Assembly: GCA_036394915.1 (NCBI GenBank)
Contig: DASWEE010000102.1
Span: 1-25,484 of the forward strand
Direction: 5' to 3'
Length of the DNA: 25,484 nt
From: JACDER01 sp036394915
GTDB lineage: Bacteria > Actinomycetota > Thermoleophilia > Gaiellales > Gaiellaceae
The position numbers and the translations under genes were made by a program. This document shows, piece by piece, positions 7,230 to 14,108 of the stretch (the first letter of the stretch is position 1; every line of letters starts with the position of its first letter). Under the pieces are notes generated by a model. That model worked only from the letters and a program-made list of their open reading frames with translations, had not been told where the DNA came from and did not search any database.

Positions 7230-8456
7230 CTAATTCGCGAGCCGGAGAATCGCCCGCGCGTACCGATCGGCGGCCGTGTCCGACAGCCGGCCGGGCGGCA
7301 GCTCGACCACGAACGACGCGGTGCCGGGGAAGCGGTGGTTCTGCCAGTTCGGCGCCGTGCCGGCGGGCCAGCGGATCGATCGGAACGAGGCCCCGGCGAG
7401 TCGGGCGTAACGGCGCGCCGCGGGAATGCTTCGACCCCATGCGCGCACGACCGCCTGCGGCTGGTGGAACCAGATCGTGATCCGTGGCCGGAGCTTGAGG
7501 ATCAGCCGTGCGGCAAACCGGCTCTCGCGCTCCGACAGCGGGCTCGGGCCGGAGTACTGAGGATCCCAGCGGCTTTCGATCCGTCTCCACTCCGAGGGGA
7601 AGTTGCGGTTTAGATCGACGCCGCGGCCGTTTTGCCTCGTCCCCGCCGCCGCGCCGTCGGGATTGAGGTTCGGCACGACCCAGAGGTCGGAGCGAGGGGG
7701 AGCCGCGGCCACGAGCCGGCGCACGACAGCCGTCCCGGCACACTCGTCGCCGTGGATGCAGCCGACGACGAGGATCCGCCGCGGCCCGCGGAAGCCCAGC
7801 TCGAGCGCCCGGATGGGACGGCCATGCTCGGAGCGGCCGAGCAGCTCAAGGCGGTTCTCGCGCTTGATCCGCACGTGCATGTGGTTGTCGTGGTGGGCGA
7901 GCTCGAACACGATCCGGGCCGGCCCCGTGAGCCGCGTGTGCGGGCCGACGAAGATCCTTCCCGCTCCGGCCCGGAGGAAGCGGTCGAGGAGGTCCTGAGC
8001 CAGCGGGCGGTCGATCTGGCTGGGGGACGTCGGCGCCCGCAGCGTGTCGTCACGGCGCGGGTAGAAGACGTCCACGTCGAGGCCGTTCTGGTGGGACACG
8101 TGCCCGAGCCCGCCGTACTGCGGCCCGAAGTTGCCTCCGTGAGGGCGGCTGAGATCGCCGATCAGGACCTTCGGCGCGGCCGGATGCGCGACTCGATATG
8201 CAGCGACGACGTCGAGGACGACTCGGACGAGGCGGTCGCTGCCCCAGAGGCGCCAGCCGCGGTTCGGGCTGCGCTTCAGCGCCGGATCCCAGGTTGCGAA
8301 CGACCGCCCGCGCGCCGGCAGCTGCACCCCGTTCACCAGGCGTCCCGCGTACGGGACGCCGATCGCACGCGAGTGCCGCCAGTCGATACTGGGGGAGGCG
8401 CCGGGCGCCGCCAGCGCGAGCAGCGCGAGCGGTCCGAGCAGCGCGACGAGCCTCAT
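7230..8456 (-). CDS. Secreted bifunctional murein peptidase: M74 (MepA-like) + M14 (MpaA-like) fusion
   Basis: A 408-residue exported protein with a signal peptide (MRLVALLGPLALLALAAPGA) and two zinc peptidase domains. Residues about 65-200 carry the M74 murein endopeptidase signatures SHQNGLDVD (H122, D129) and HHDNHMHV (H192/H194), as in MepA, which cuts D-Ala-mDAP cross-links. Residues about 205-408 form an M14 carboxypeptidase domain with the zinc ligands H235-x-x-E238 (GCIHGDECAG) and H331 (WFHQPQ), the N283-R284 substrate motif and catalytic E385 (FVVELPPG). This resembles MpaA, a gamma-D-Glu-mDAP amidase. All metal ligands are present, so both halves look active. The ATG start overlaps the stop of the upstream gene as ATGA, showing translational coupling to the ECF regulator genes. 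The frame stays open upstream, but that part is a shadow of the neighbouring gene. Confidence 0.88.
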   Translation of the reverse strand: MRLVALLGPLALLALAAPGASPSIDWRHSRAIGVPYAGRLVNGVQLPARGRSFATWDPALKRSPNRGWRLWGSDRLVRVVLDVVAAYRVAHPAAPKVLIGDLSRPHGGNFGPQYGGLGHVSHQNGLDVDVFYPRRDDTLRAPTSPSQIDRPLAQDLLDRFLRAGAGRIFVGPHTRLTGPARIVFELAHHDNHMHVRIKRENRLELLGRSEHGRPIRALELGFRGPRRILVVGCIHGDECAGTAVVRRLVAAAPPRSDLWVVPNLNPDGAAAGTRQNGRGVDLNRNFPSEWRRIESRWDPQYSGPSPLSERESRFAARLILKLRPRITIWFHQPQAVVRAWGRSIPAARRYARLAGASFRSIRWPAGTAPNWQNHRFPGTASFVVELPPGRLSDTAADRYARAILRLAN

Positions 8457-9640
8457 CCGGAGCCGGGGCAGCACCACCCGGCCTCCGGAACGGCCGGGAA
8501 GCTGGCAGCCGCCGTGCGGCCGGAGCTGAACTGCCGCCCGATCGGGGCGACGAGGTCCTGCTTGCCTCCGGGGCCGAGGAACATGAAGGCATCGGCGCTC
8601 GGCCAGCCGATCATGAGCCAGCGGGCATCCGGCGACCAGGCGAGGCTGGTGAACCGGCCGTCGGCCGCGAACAGCAGCCGTTTCGCCGCCCCGAGATCGT
8701 CGGCGCCGAGCGTGACGACGGCGCTCCGAGGCCCCGTCTCGTAGCGCAGGACGACCGCGAACCGATGAGTGCCCGGCTTGAAGGCGGCCCCGACGGCAGG
8801 GGCGGGCAGCGTGGTCGCGCCGATCCGCTTGCCGTCCGCGCCGAAGACGACGACGGACTGCGGCAGCAGGACGAGCAGCCGTCTTGCGTCGGACGACCAG
8901 GCGAGCGCAAGCGGCTGCCCGAGCGCGCCGGAGTGCCAGAGCAGCTTTTGCGAGTCGGCGTCGACGACGAGCACGCGTCCATTCGAGGCGACGTATGCGA
9001 CCACGAACTGCGCTCCGGGCCTCCAGGCCGGTGCGACGGGCGCCACCGACGGGGCGAGCAGCCGATCGCCGGTCTCGTTGCCGGCGACGACCCGGAGCGT
9101 GCGGTCGCGGAGGTACGCGATCCGGGTCGATCCGGCGATCTCCGGCGACCAGCGGGGCGAGGCGAGCCGGCCCGACCGCGCCAGAGACCAGCGAACGATG
9201 CCGCTCGGGTCGAGCGCGCGGAGCTCGTGCGGCCCGAGCGCTGCGAGGAACAGGCCGTGCGGGGACCACGACGCGTCCCGGTACGGGCCGAGCAGGCGGC
9301 GACCTCCGCCGGGCTTCACGATCCAGGGCCCGCGGGCGGAGTTGACGAGCAGACGCCCGCCGGTGGGCAGGGAGAAGAGCGCCTGGCGGTAGACGGTCTT
9401 CTCGTGCTCCTTTCCGAGCGCGTTGCGGATCGCTTCGAGCACCGGCGGGTTCACGACCGCGCCGATCACCGCCAGCGTGAAGGCGATCACGAGCGCCGGG
9501 CGGACGAGATTCCGCCGCCGCGGCACGGGCTCCCGCTCCTCGAATGAAGTTCGGACGACCGCCCACGCCCGTCTCTCCGCCCCGAGCTCGTCGGGCGGGT
9601 GCAGGAGCAGGAGCCGCCTCCGGATCTCGCGGTCAGTCAT
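8453..9640 (-). CDS. Membrane-anchored beta-propeller protein, probable anti-sigma partner
   Basis: A 395-residue protein with a short charged cytoplasmic N-terminus (about 45 residues), one transmembrane segment (about 46-66, LVIAFTLAVIGAVV) and a large exported domain. The exported part has repeated WSP/WSPDARW-type blades (SWSPHG, RWSPEI, AWSSDARRL, AWSPDARWL) typical of WD40/PD40-like propellers. It overlaps the ECF sigma gene by 8 bp and the murein peptidase by 4 bp. Position and topology are those of a transmembrane anti-sigma factor that senses something outside through the propeller. I see no zinc-binding HxxxCxxC motif, so the anti-sigma role is inferred from context only. The C-terminus ends in an odd Cys pair (GWCCPGSG). 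Confidence 0.75.
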   Translation of the reverse strand: MTDREIRRRLLLLHPPDELGAERRAWAVVRTSFEEREPVPRRRNLVRPALVIAFTLAVIGAVVNPPVLEAIRNALGKEHEKTVYRQALFSLPTGGRLLVNSARGPWIVKPGGGRRLLGPYRDASWSPHGLFLAALGPHELRALDPSGIVRWSLARSGRLASPRWSPEIAGSTRIAYLRDRTLRVVAGNETGDRLLAPSVAPVAPAWRPGAQFVVAYVASNGRVLVVDADSQKLLWHSGALGQPLALAWSSDARRLLVLLPQSVVVFGADGKRIGATTLPAPAVGAAFKPGTHRFAVVLRYETGPRSAVVTLGADDLGAAKRLLFAADGRFTSLAWSPDARWLMIGWPSADAFMFLGPGGKQDLVAPIGRQFSSGRTAAASFPAVPEAGWCCPGSG

Positions 9641-10175
9641 CCTCGTCCTCCGGAAGCTCGTCCCGCAGGAGGTCGAGCCCTCGCCGGAGCCGGGAGTTGA
9701 CCGTTCCGCGGGGAAGCTCCAGCAGCTCGGCGATCTCGCCGGGCGTGTACTCGAGCAGGTGGCGGAGGACGATCACAGCCCGGTGCTCGGGCGAGAGGGA
9801 GGCAAGCGCCGCGGCCAGCGGCTCGGACAAGGGGAATCCACCGGTCGCGGCGGGAGCCTCCTTGTCGGCGAGCGCCTCGCCGCCAAGCTCGGCGCGGAGC
9901 GCTCGTGCCCGGGCCCAGTCGATCGCGCGGTTGACGACGATGCGGTGGAGCCAGGGGCCGAAGGGGCGCCGGCGGTCGAAGCGGTCGAGCGCGCGGATCG
10001 CGGCGAGAAAGGCCTCCTGGGCGATGTCCTCGGCCGCCGCGGCGTCCTGGACGACGAGATAGGCGGCGCGGTGCGCCCGGGGCCAGTGCGCGCGGAACAG
10101 CGCCTCCAGATCCGAGACCGATCCGGCCTGGGCTCCCCGCACCCAGGCGGCTTCCCCACGGCCGAGCACCGCCAT
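9633..10175 (-). CDS. ECF-type RNA polymerase sigma factor (sigma-70 family)
   Basis: A 180-residue cytoplasmic sigma factor with region 2 (YLVVQDAAAAEDIAQEAF, then PFGPWLHRIVVNRAIDWAR) and a C-terminal region 4 helix-turn-helix (SLSPEHRAVIVLRHLLEYTP, then IAELLELPRGTVNSRL). It lacks region 3, as ECF factors do. It would direct polymerase to its own operon and perhaps to the divergent gene at 10309. I chose the ATG at 10175 because the sigma domain begins soon after it. The open frame reaches 10253, but the added residues are low-complexity. A TATAGT-like -10 sequence lies just upstream on the minus strand, so the transcript may be leaderless. It is the first gene of a five-gene overlapping unit. 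Confidence 0.92.
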   Translation of the reverse strand: MAVLGRGEAAWVRGAQAGSVSDLEALFRAHWPRAHRAAYLVVQDAAAAEDIAQEAFLAAIRALDRFDRRRPFGPWLHRIVVNRAIDWARARALRAELGGEALADKEAPAATGGFPLSEPLAAALASLSPEHRAVIVLRHLLEYTPGEIAELLELPRGTVNSRLRRGLDLLRDELPEDEDD

Positions 10176-10208
10176 CGCGCGCTGACTATACGAAGGGCGT
10201 GAGGAATC

Positions 10209-10283
10209 GGGTCCACGGCCGGATATACGACTGCCACCCGATTTGGGGTCCATGGACCTCCAGCGTCCCGGGTGACGTAGTCA
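10209..10283. promoter_or_regulatory. Divergent promoter region with palindromes
   Basis: The 133-bp gap between the ECF sigma gene and the secreted protein gene holds a perfect 12-bp palindrome GGTCCATGGACC (10247-10258), a separate GGTCCA half-site near 10210, and TGAC-GTA-GTCA (10273-10283). These could be regulator sites for the divergent pair, but no known operator matches. Confidence 0.35.
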
Positions 10284-10308
10284 GGTCATGTCGATCTGGG
10301 AGGAGACC

Positions 10309-11136
10309 ATGCGCATCAGCCGTCTCACAGCCTTCGCCTTTGTCATCGCAGCTGCGGCCGCAACCTGCGCCGCGGCCGCTGGAGGAGGGCCGTCGCCGGG
10401 CGTTTCCACAGGGTCGGGCGGCGTGGTCTCACGCGCGGCCGGCCTCCGCTACGTCGCGCTGCCGTTCCAGCGGTCGACCGTCGTCCAGGCCGTCCGGGTC
10501 CACGGTGGGCGAATCGCTCGATTCAACTCGTTTCCCGGCAGCTACGGCATTCCGCTGGTCGGCTTCGACGGCTCCACCGGCGGGCTTTCCGCTGACGGCA
10601 ACACGCTTGTTCTCGCGTCGGCCACAGGTCGTTCGCAGTTTCGCTTGCTCGACACGCGGACGCTGCGCACGCGCCAGATCGTCACCCTCAACGGCACGTT
10701 CTCGTACGACGCGCTCTCCCCGGATGCGAGCACGCTGTACCTGATTCAGCACGTCTCCTCGCCGAACACAAGCGCGAGCCGCTACTACGTGCGGGCCTAC
10801 GACCTCGAACAGGGACGCCTGCTGAAGAAGATCATCTTCGACACGCGCGAGAAGTGGGGCCTGATGAGCGGTTCTCCGATCACGCGTACGACGAGCGTAG
10901 GCGGCCGCTGGGTGTACACGCTGTACGCGCGGCCGGGCGGGCATCCGTTCGTGCACGCCCTCGACTCGGCGAACCGGCGCGCGGTCTGCGTCGACCTGCC
11001 CTGGCACGGGTCGCAGGCCCCGGTCTGGCGAATGAAGCTGAGGCTCACGGCCGGGCAGAGCAAGCTGGTCGTGCACGGCAACAAGACTCCGCGCCTCGTG
11101 ATCGACACGAAGACCTACCGTGTGACGGGCGCCTAG
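10309..11136 (+). CDS. Secreted beta-propeller-like protein of unknown function
   Basis: A 275-residue protein with a clear signal peptide (MRISRLTAFAFVIAAAAATC, cleavage probably near AAAAGG). The mature part shows repeated strand motifs such as GLSADGNTLVLAS, DALSPDASTLYLI, YDLEQGRLLKK and VIDTKTYRVTG, which suggest a propeller of the PQQ/YVTN/WD40 kind. I do not recognise a specific family or a catalytic motif. The ATG at 10309 is fixed by a strong GGAGG five bases upstream. An ATG seven codons earlier (10288) lacks such a site. It is divergent from the ECF sigma unit and may be under its control; its exported propeller recalls the one in the probable anti-sigma partner. Confidence 0.8.
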   Translation: MRISRLTAFAFVIAAAAATCAAAAGGGPSPGVSTGSGGVVSRAAGLRYVALPFQRSTVVQAVRVHGGRIARFNSFPGSYGIPLVGFDGSTGGLSADGNTLVLASATGRSQFRLLDTRTLRTRQIVTLNGTFSYDALSPDASTLYLIQHVSSPNTSASRYYVRAYDLEQGRLLKKIIFDTREKWGLMSGSPITRTTSVGGRWVYTLYARPGGHPFVHALDSANRRAVCVDLPWHGSQAPVWRMKLRLTAGQSKLVVHGNKTPRLVIDTKTYRVTGA

Positions 11137-11170
11137 ACGGGAACCGCGTCGCTCGCCTTCGGCTTGCTCC

Positions 11171-11211
11171 CGTGGGGGAAACCATGTTTCCCCCACGTAC
11201 CCCCTTCTTAG
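11171..11211 (+). repeat. Dispersed hairpin element with CCCCCTTCTT tail
   Basis: A 12-bp perfect stem CGTGGGGGAAAC/GTTTCCCCCACG (11171-11182 and 11186-11197, loop CAT) is followed by TA and CCCCCTTCTTAGA. It has the same architecture as 4084-4128. It lies between two convergent genes (10309 gene and YbdK-like ligase). Confidence 0.75.
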
Positions 11212-11219
11212 AACCTGAC

Positions 11220-11256
11220 GTGGGGGAACCTCCCGGTTCCCCCACACCCCCTCCCC
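11220..11256 (+). repeat. Dispersed hairpin element with ACCCCCTCC tail
   Basis: An 11-bp perfect stem GTGGGGGAACC/GGTTCCCCCAC (11220-11230 and 11235-11245, loop TCCC) is followed directly by ACCCCCTCCCC. It matches the element at 5014-5045. Together with its neighbour at 11171 it fills the convergent gap and may act as a two-way terminator. Confidence 0.75.
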
Positions 11257-11267
11257 ACCGCGACCCC

Positions 11268-12407
11268 CTAGGCGGGGATCGCGGCGACTTCGGTCGCGTC
11301 CGCGATCTCGCGAACCACCTCCACGATGTCGCGGTTCGCGTTGAAGATCCGCCGCTGGCGGTCGGCACCGTTCCCGCGCCTGAGGATGTCCTCGATTCCC
11401 TCGAGCTCGCGCTCCGAGCCGAGCTCTTGCGCGTGCGGCACGAGCTCCCGCAGCGAGCGACGGATCAGCTGGGCGAGCGGGACGCGGTTCCGTCTCCCCG
11501 TCGCGAGATCCATCACCGGCGCCTCGAGGCCGTAGCGGGCGGCCAGCCACTTGTTCTCGGTCGTCAGGATCCGGTGGTAGGAGGGGATCTCGAGCCCCCG
11601 GTCGTAGCGCTCGGAGTACTGCTTCACGAGCGCCTGGGCGTAGGCGGTGAGCGCGACCGCGTCCTCGAGCCGGGTCACCGCGTCGCAGATCCGGATCTCG
11701 ACGGTGCCCAGGCGCGGGTGTAGCCGCACGTCCCACCAGATGTGCGTGTAGTCGGCGATGCAGCCCGTGCGCTCGAGCTGTCCGACAACCTCGGCGTAGT
11801 CCGCGTAGTCGTGGAACCGGGGCGGCGGCCCTGAGCGCGGGAAGGCGGCGAACACCATCTGCCGGCTCGACGCGAGCCCGGTTGGCTCGCCTCGCCAGAA
11901 GGGCGAGCTCGCGGACAGCGCGAGCAGCCCTGCGATGTCGGTCAGGAGGCCGTTGACGACCTGAACCGCCTTCTCCGGGTCGTCGACGGCGACGTGGACG
12001 TGCATCCCGAAGATGAGCTCGCGCCGCGCGATGTACTGAAGCTGGTCGACGAGGTTCCGGTAGCGGTCGCGGGCCGTGATCCGCTGCCGCTCGAACAGGC
12101 TGAACGGGTGCGTCCCGGCCGAGCCCACGCGCAGTCCCTTCTCGTACGCGACCGAGCAGACGGTGCCGCGGAGCGAGCGCAGAGCGGCTTCGACGTCGCC
12201 GGCCGTCCGGCAGACGGGGGTCGCGATCTCGACCGTCGACTGCATCAGCTCCGGATTGATGCGCGCTTCCAGCTCGTGCCCTACGAAGGCCGCCAGCACG
12301 GTGTCGATGTGCTGGACGAGGTCGAACGTCTCCGGGTCGAGCAGCATGTACTCCTCCTCGACCCCGAGCGTGTACGGGTCGCCCGCCCCGAACCGGTGCT
12401 CGAGCAC
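11268..12407 (-). CDS. Carboxylate-amine ligase, YbdK/GCS2 family
   Basis: About 379 residues, close to the 372 of E. coli YbdK. It has the GCS2-type ATP-grasp-like glutamate-cysteine ligase fold: GVEEEYMLLDPETFDL near the N-terminus, GSAGTHPFSLFERQRIT, FGMHVHVAVDD, and GTVEIRICDAVTRLEDAVAL. Members join a carboxylate (usually glutamate) to an amine using ATP, and YbdK has weak gamma-glutamyl-cysteine ligase activity. The actual product here is not known; a low-molecular-weight thiol or related gamma-glutamyl compound is possible. The GTG start at 12407 is chosen because conserved sequence begins 15 residues later; no Shine-Dalgarno helps. The frame stays open into the upstream transporter gene, but that part is its shadow. 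It is the last gene of a five-gene minus-strand run. Confidence 0.85.
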   Translation of the reverse strand: MLEHRFGAGDPYTLGVEEEYMLLDPETFDLVQHIDTVLAAFVGHELEARINPELMQSTVEIATPVCRTAGDVEAALRSLRGTVCSVAYEKGLRVGSAGTHPFSLFERQRITARDRYRNLVDQLQYIARRELIFGMHVHVAVDDPEKAVQVVNGLLTDIAGLLALSASSPFWRGEPTGLASSRQMVFAAFPRSGPPPRFHDYADYAEVVGQLERTGCIADYTHIWWDVRLHPRLGTVEIRICDAVTRLEDAVALTAYAQALVKQYSERYDRGLEIPSYHRILTTENKWLAARYGLEAPVMDLATGRRNRVPLAQLIRRSLRELVPHAQELGSERELEGIEDILRRGNGADRQRRIFNANRDIVEVVREIADATEVAAIPA

Positions 12408-12466
12408 ACTGCCGGCGCGCCCAAAGCCTGCGCCCTTTCCCGTGATCGATGGCGGATAGGCCTGCT

Positions 12467-13072
12467 TCACGTCGTACGGACGATAGACCGATCCGCGCCG
12501 CCGACAAAGCGGCGCAGGATCAGGACGATCGGGATTCCGAGCACGATCGTGGCCTCCATCTTGGCCACGATCTGACCCTCGATGAAGGCGAGCGACCCGA
12601 AGGCGACCGTCAGGAACACGAGGCTGTCGAGCGGTGTCGAGACCGCGTTCGTGACCACGACGCGGACCGGATCGGGCACGCGGCCGCGCATCCACGCTCC
12701 AATCCCGTTGTCGACCGTCTCCGAAACCGCGAACGCGGCCAGGCTGCCGAGCACGATCCGCCACGTCCCGGCGAGGATCCCGAAATGCGTCGGCCGGGCG
12801 GCGTGCATGGCGTCGACGATCGCGATCCAGGCGGCGAGGATGCCGGAGGAGAGGAATCCCATCGCGATCATGATCTGGGCGTTGCGCCAGCCCTCGCGCC
12901 TCGTCGGCGCCGTATGGTGGGCGATCTCGATCAGCGCGAGTGCAAGCCCGATCAGGTACGTCCCGCCGGGTGCGGTCAGGTCCTGCCAGGGAAGCTCGAC
13001 GATCTTGTTCGCGCCGATCTGAGCCGAGCAGACGACGCCAACGTAGAGCCCCGTCAGGATTGCCAGTCTCAC
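12467..13072 (-). CDS. VUT/YhhQ family membrane transporter (queuosine precursor transporter family)
   Basis: A 201-residue integral membrane protein with about six hydrophobic segments. Conserved points of the VUT (YhhQ) family are visible: an early AQIGANKIV, a middle AFAVSETVDNGIGAWM, and STPLDSLVFLTVAFG followed by a charged segment. YhhQ of E. coli takes up 7-cyano-7-deazaguanine or its aminomethyl form for queuosine synthesis. Whether this member carries the same substrate cannot be told from sequence, and no queuosine genes are nearby. Its ATG overlaps the stop of the RidA-like gene as ATGA, so the two are translationally coupled. Confidence 0.8.
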   Translation of the reverse strand: MRLAILTGLYVGVVCSAQIGANKIVELPWQDLTAPGGTYLIGLALALIEIAHHTAPTRREGWRNAQIMIAMGFLSSGILAAWIAIVDAMHAARPTHFGILAGTWRIVLGSLAAFAVSETVDNGIGAWMRGRVPDPVRVVVTNAVSTPLDSLVFLTVAFGSLAFIEGQIVAKMEATIVLGIPIVLILRRFVGGADRSIVRTT

Positions 13073-13470
13073 GGGAGCAGCGCTTCCGCCTCGATCTCGA
13101 CCAGCCAGCGCGGGTCGAGCAGGCTCGTGACGATTCCGGTGCAGGCGGGCCGCGCGTCCGCGAACGCCTCGCCGTGCGCGCGCATCACCTCGCCGAGATG
13201 CTCGCGATCGGTGACGAAGATGCGCGTGCGGACGACGTCAGCCGGCTCGGCGCCGGCCTCGGCCAGCGCCCCGAGCATGATCTCGAGACAGCGCCGCGCC
13301 TGGCCGTATGGATCCGCGGGAGGATCGGCGTCGCCGGGCATGATCGGCGCCGTCCCGGAGACGTAGACGTGCTTACCGGCGGCGATCGCCCGCGAATAGC
13401 CGTAGCGCGCCTCCCACTCGGAGCCCGAGGAGATCAGGCGCCGGCCGACACGGTCCGCCACGACTGCCAC
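13069..13470 (-). CDS. RidA/YjgF family protein, probable loss of the catalytic Arg
   Basis: A 133-residue member of the RidA (YER057c/UK114) family, small trimeric cytoplasmic proteins that in the RidA type hydrolyse reactive enamine/imine intermediates. It has the expected SSGSEWEARYGYSRAI start, HVYVSGTAP, a middle DVVRTRIFVTD and the ending WLVEIEAEAL. Where RidA has the key Arg (PARS in E. coli), this protein reads PACT, so imine deaminase activity is doubtful and it may belong to another Rid subgroup. The GTG at 13470 overlaps the CDF gene by 37 bp; a GTG at 13461 is an alternative. It is coupled to the VUT transporter downstream. Confidence 0.85.
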   Translation of the reverse strand: MAVVADRVGRRLISSGSEWEARYGYSRAIAAGKHVYVSGTAPIMPGDADPPADPYGQARRCLEIMLGALAEAGAEPADVVRTRIFVTDREHLGEVMRAHGEAFADARPACTGIVTSLLDPRWLVEIEAEALLP

Positions 13471-14102
13471 GTTATATGCAGGATCGTGACCGTGATCGCG
13501 AGGCCGATCAAAGGATCGGCGACGTTCGCACCGAGCGAGACGACGATCGCGCTGGCCACGACTCCGAGGCTGACGAAACCGTCCACGCGTGCGTGCTGCC
13601 CGTCGGCCACGAGGGCAGGGCTGTTCAGGCGACGGCCGGCCCGCAGCCGCACCTGGGCGGCGACCTCGTTTCCGCCGAACCCGACGAGACCGGCGAGCGC
13701 GAGCGCCAGGGTGTGGGCGAGAGGGTGCGGATTGATCAGGCGCTCGACGGCGAACCCGCCGGCAAAGCAGGCGCTGACGAAGATCGCGCCGACGACGGCG
13801 AAGCCTGCCCAGCGCTCGCCGCGCACGCTTCGCAGGATGAACGCCGCACCGAGCGGGAGCGCCGTGAGCGCGTCTCCGCCGTTGTGGATCAGGTCGGCGA
13901 GCAGAGCGATGCTGTCCGTCGCCACATAGACGACTGCCTGGACGACGGCGGTCGCCAGGAGGACAGCCAGGCTGATCGAGACCGCGCGGACACCCGCGCG
14001 CGAGCGGACGATCGAGGGGTCGACGAGGCCGTGCGAGTGGCCGTGGCCCTCATGCTCGTGGACGTGCGGGCCGTTTGCGTCGCAAGTCGCCGTGTGGCTC
14101 AT
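13434..14102 (-). CDS. Cation diffusion facilitator (CDF) transporter, short form without C-terminal domain
   Basis: A 222-residue membrane protein of the CDF family, which exports divalent metal ions (Zn, Co, Fe, Mn and others) in exchange for protons. The N-terminus is His-rich (MSHTATCDANGPHVHEHEGH), a usual metal-binding leader. Metal-site residues are present in both halves: ALLADLIHNGGD in TM2 and VADGQHARVDGFVSLG in TM5. The protein stops right after the sixth membrane segment (ITVTILHITWQSW), so the cytoplasmic ferredoxin-like C-terminal domain of typical CDFs is missing. Similar short CDFs are known, so this need not be damage. It starts six bases after the esterase stop and overlaps the RidA-like gene. 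Confidence 0.88.
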   Translation of the reverse strand: MSHTATCDANGPHVHEHEGHGHSHGLVDPSIVRSRAGVRAVSISLAVLLATAVVQAVVYVATDSIALLADLIHNGGDALTALPLGAAFILRSVRGERWAGFAVVGAIFVSACFAGGFAVERLINPHPLAHTLALALAGLVGFGGNEVAAQVRLRAGRRLNSPALVADGQHARVDGFVSLGVVASAIVVSLGANVADPLIGLAITVTILHITWQSWRTVSAGA

Positions 14103-14108
14103 GGCGGG

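Noticed and set aside
8457..9566. Upstream extension of the M74-M14 peptidase to 778 residues
   Set aside because: The added part is an Arg-rich shadow of the propeller gene. The ATG at 8456 begins a clean signal peptide and overlaps the upstream stop as ATGA.
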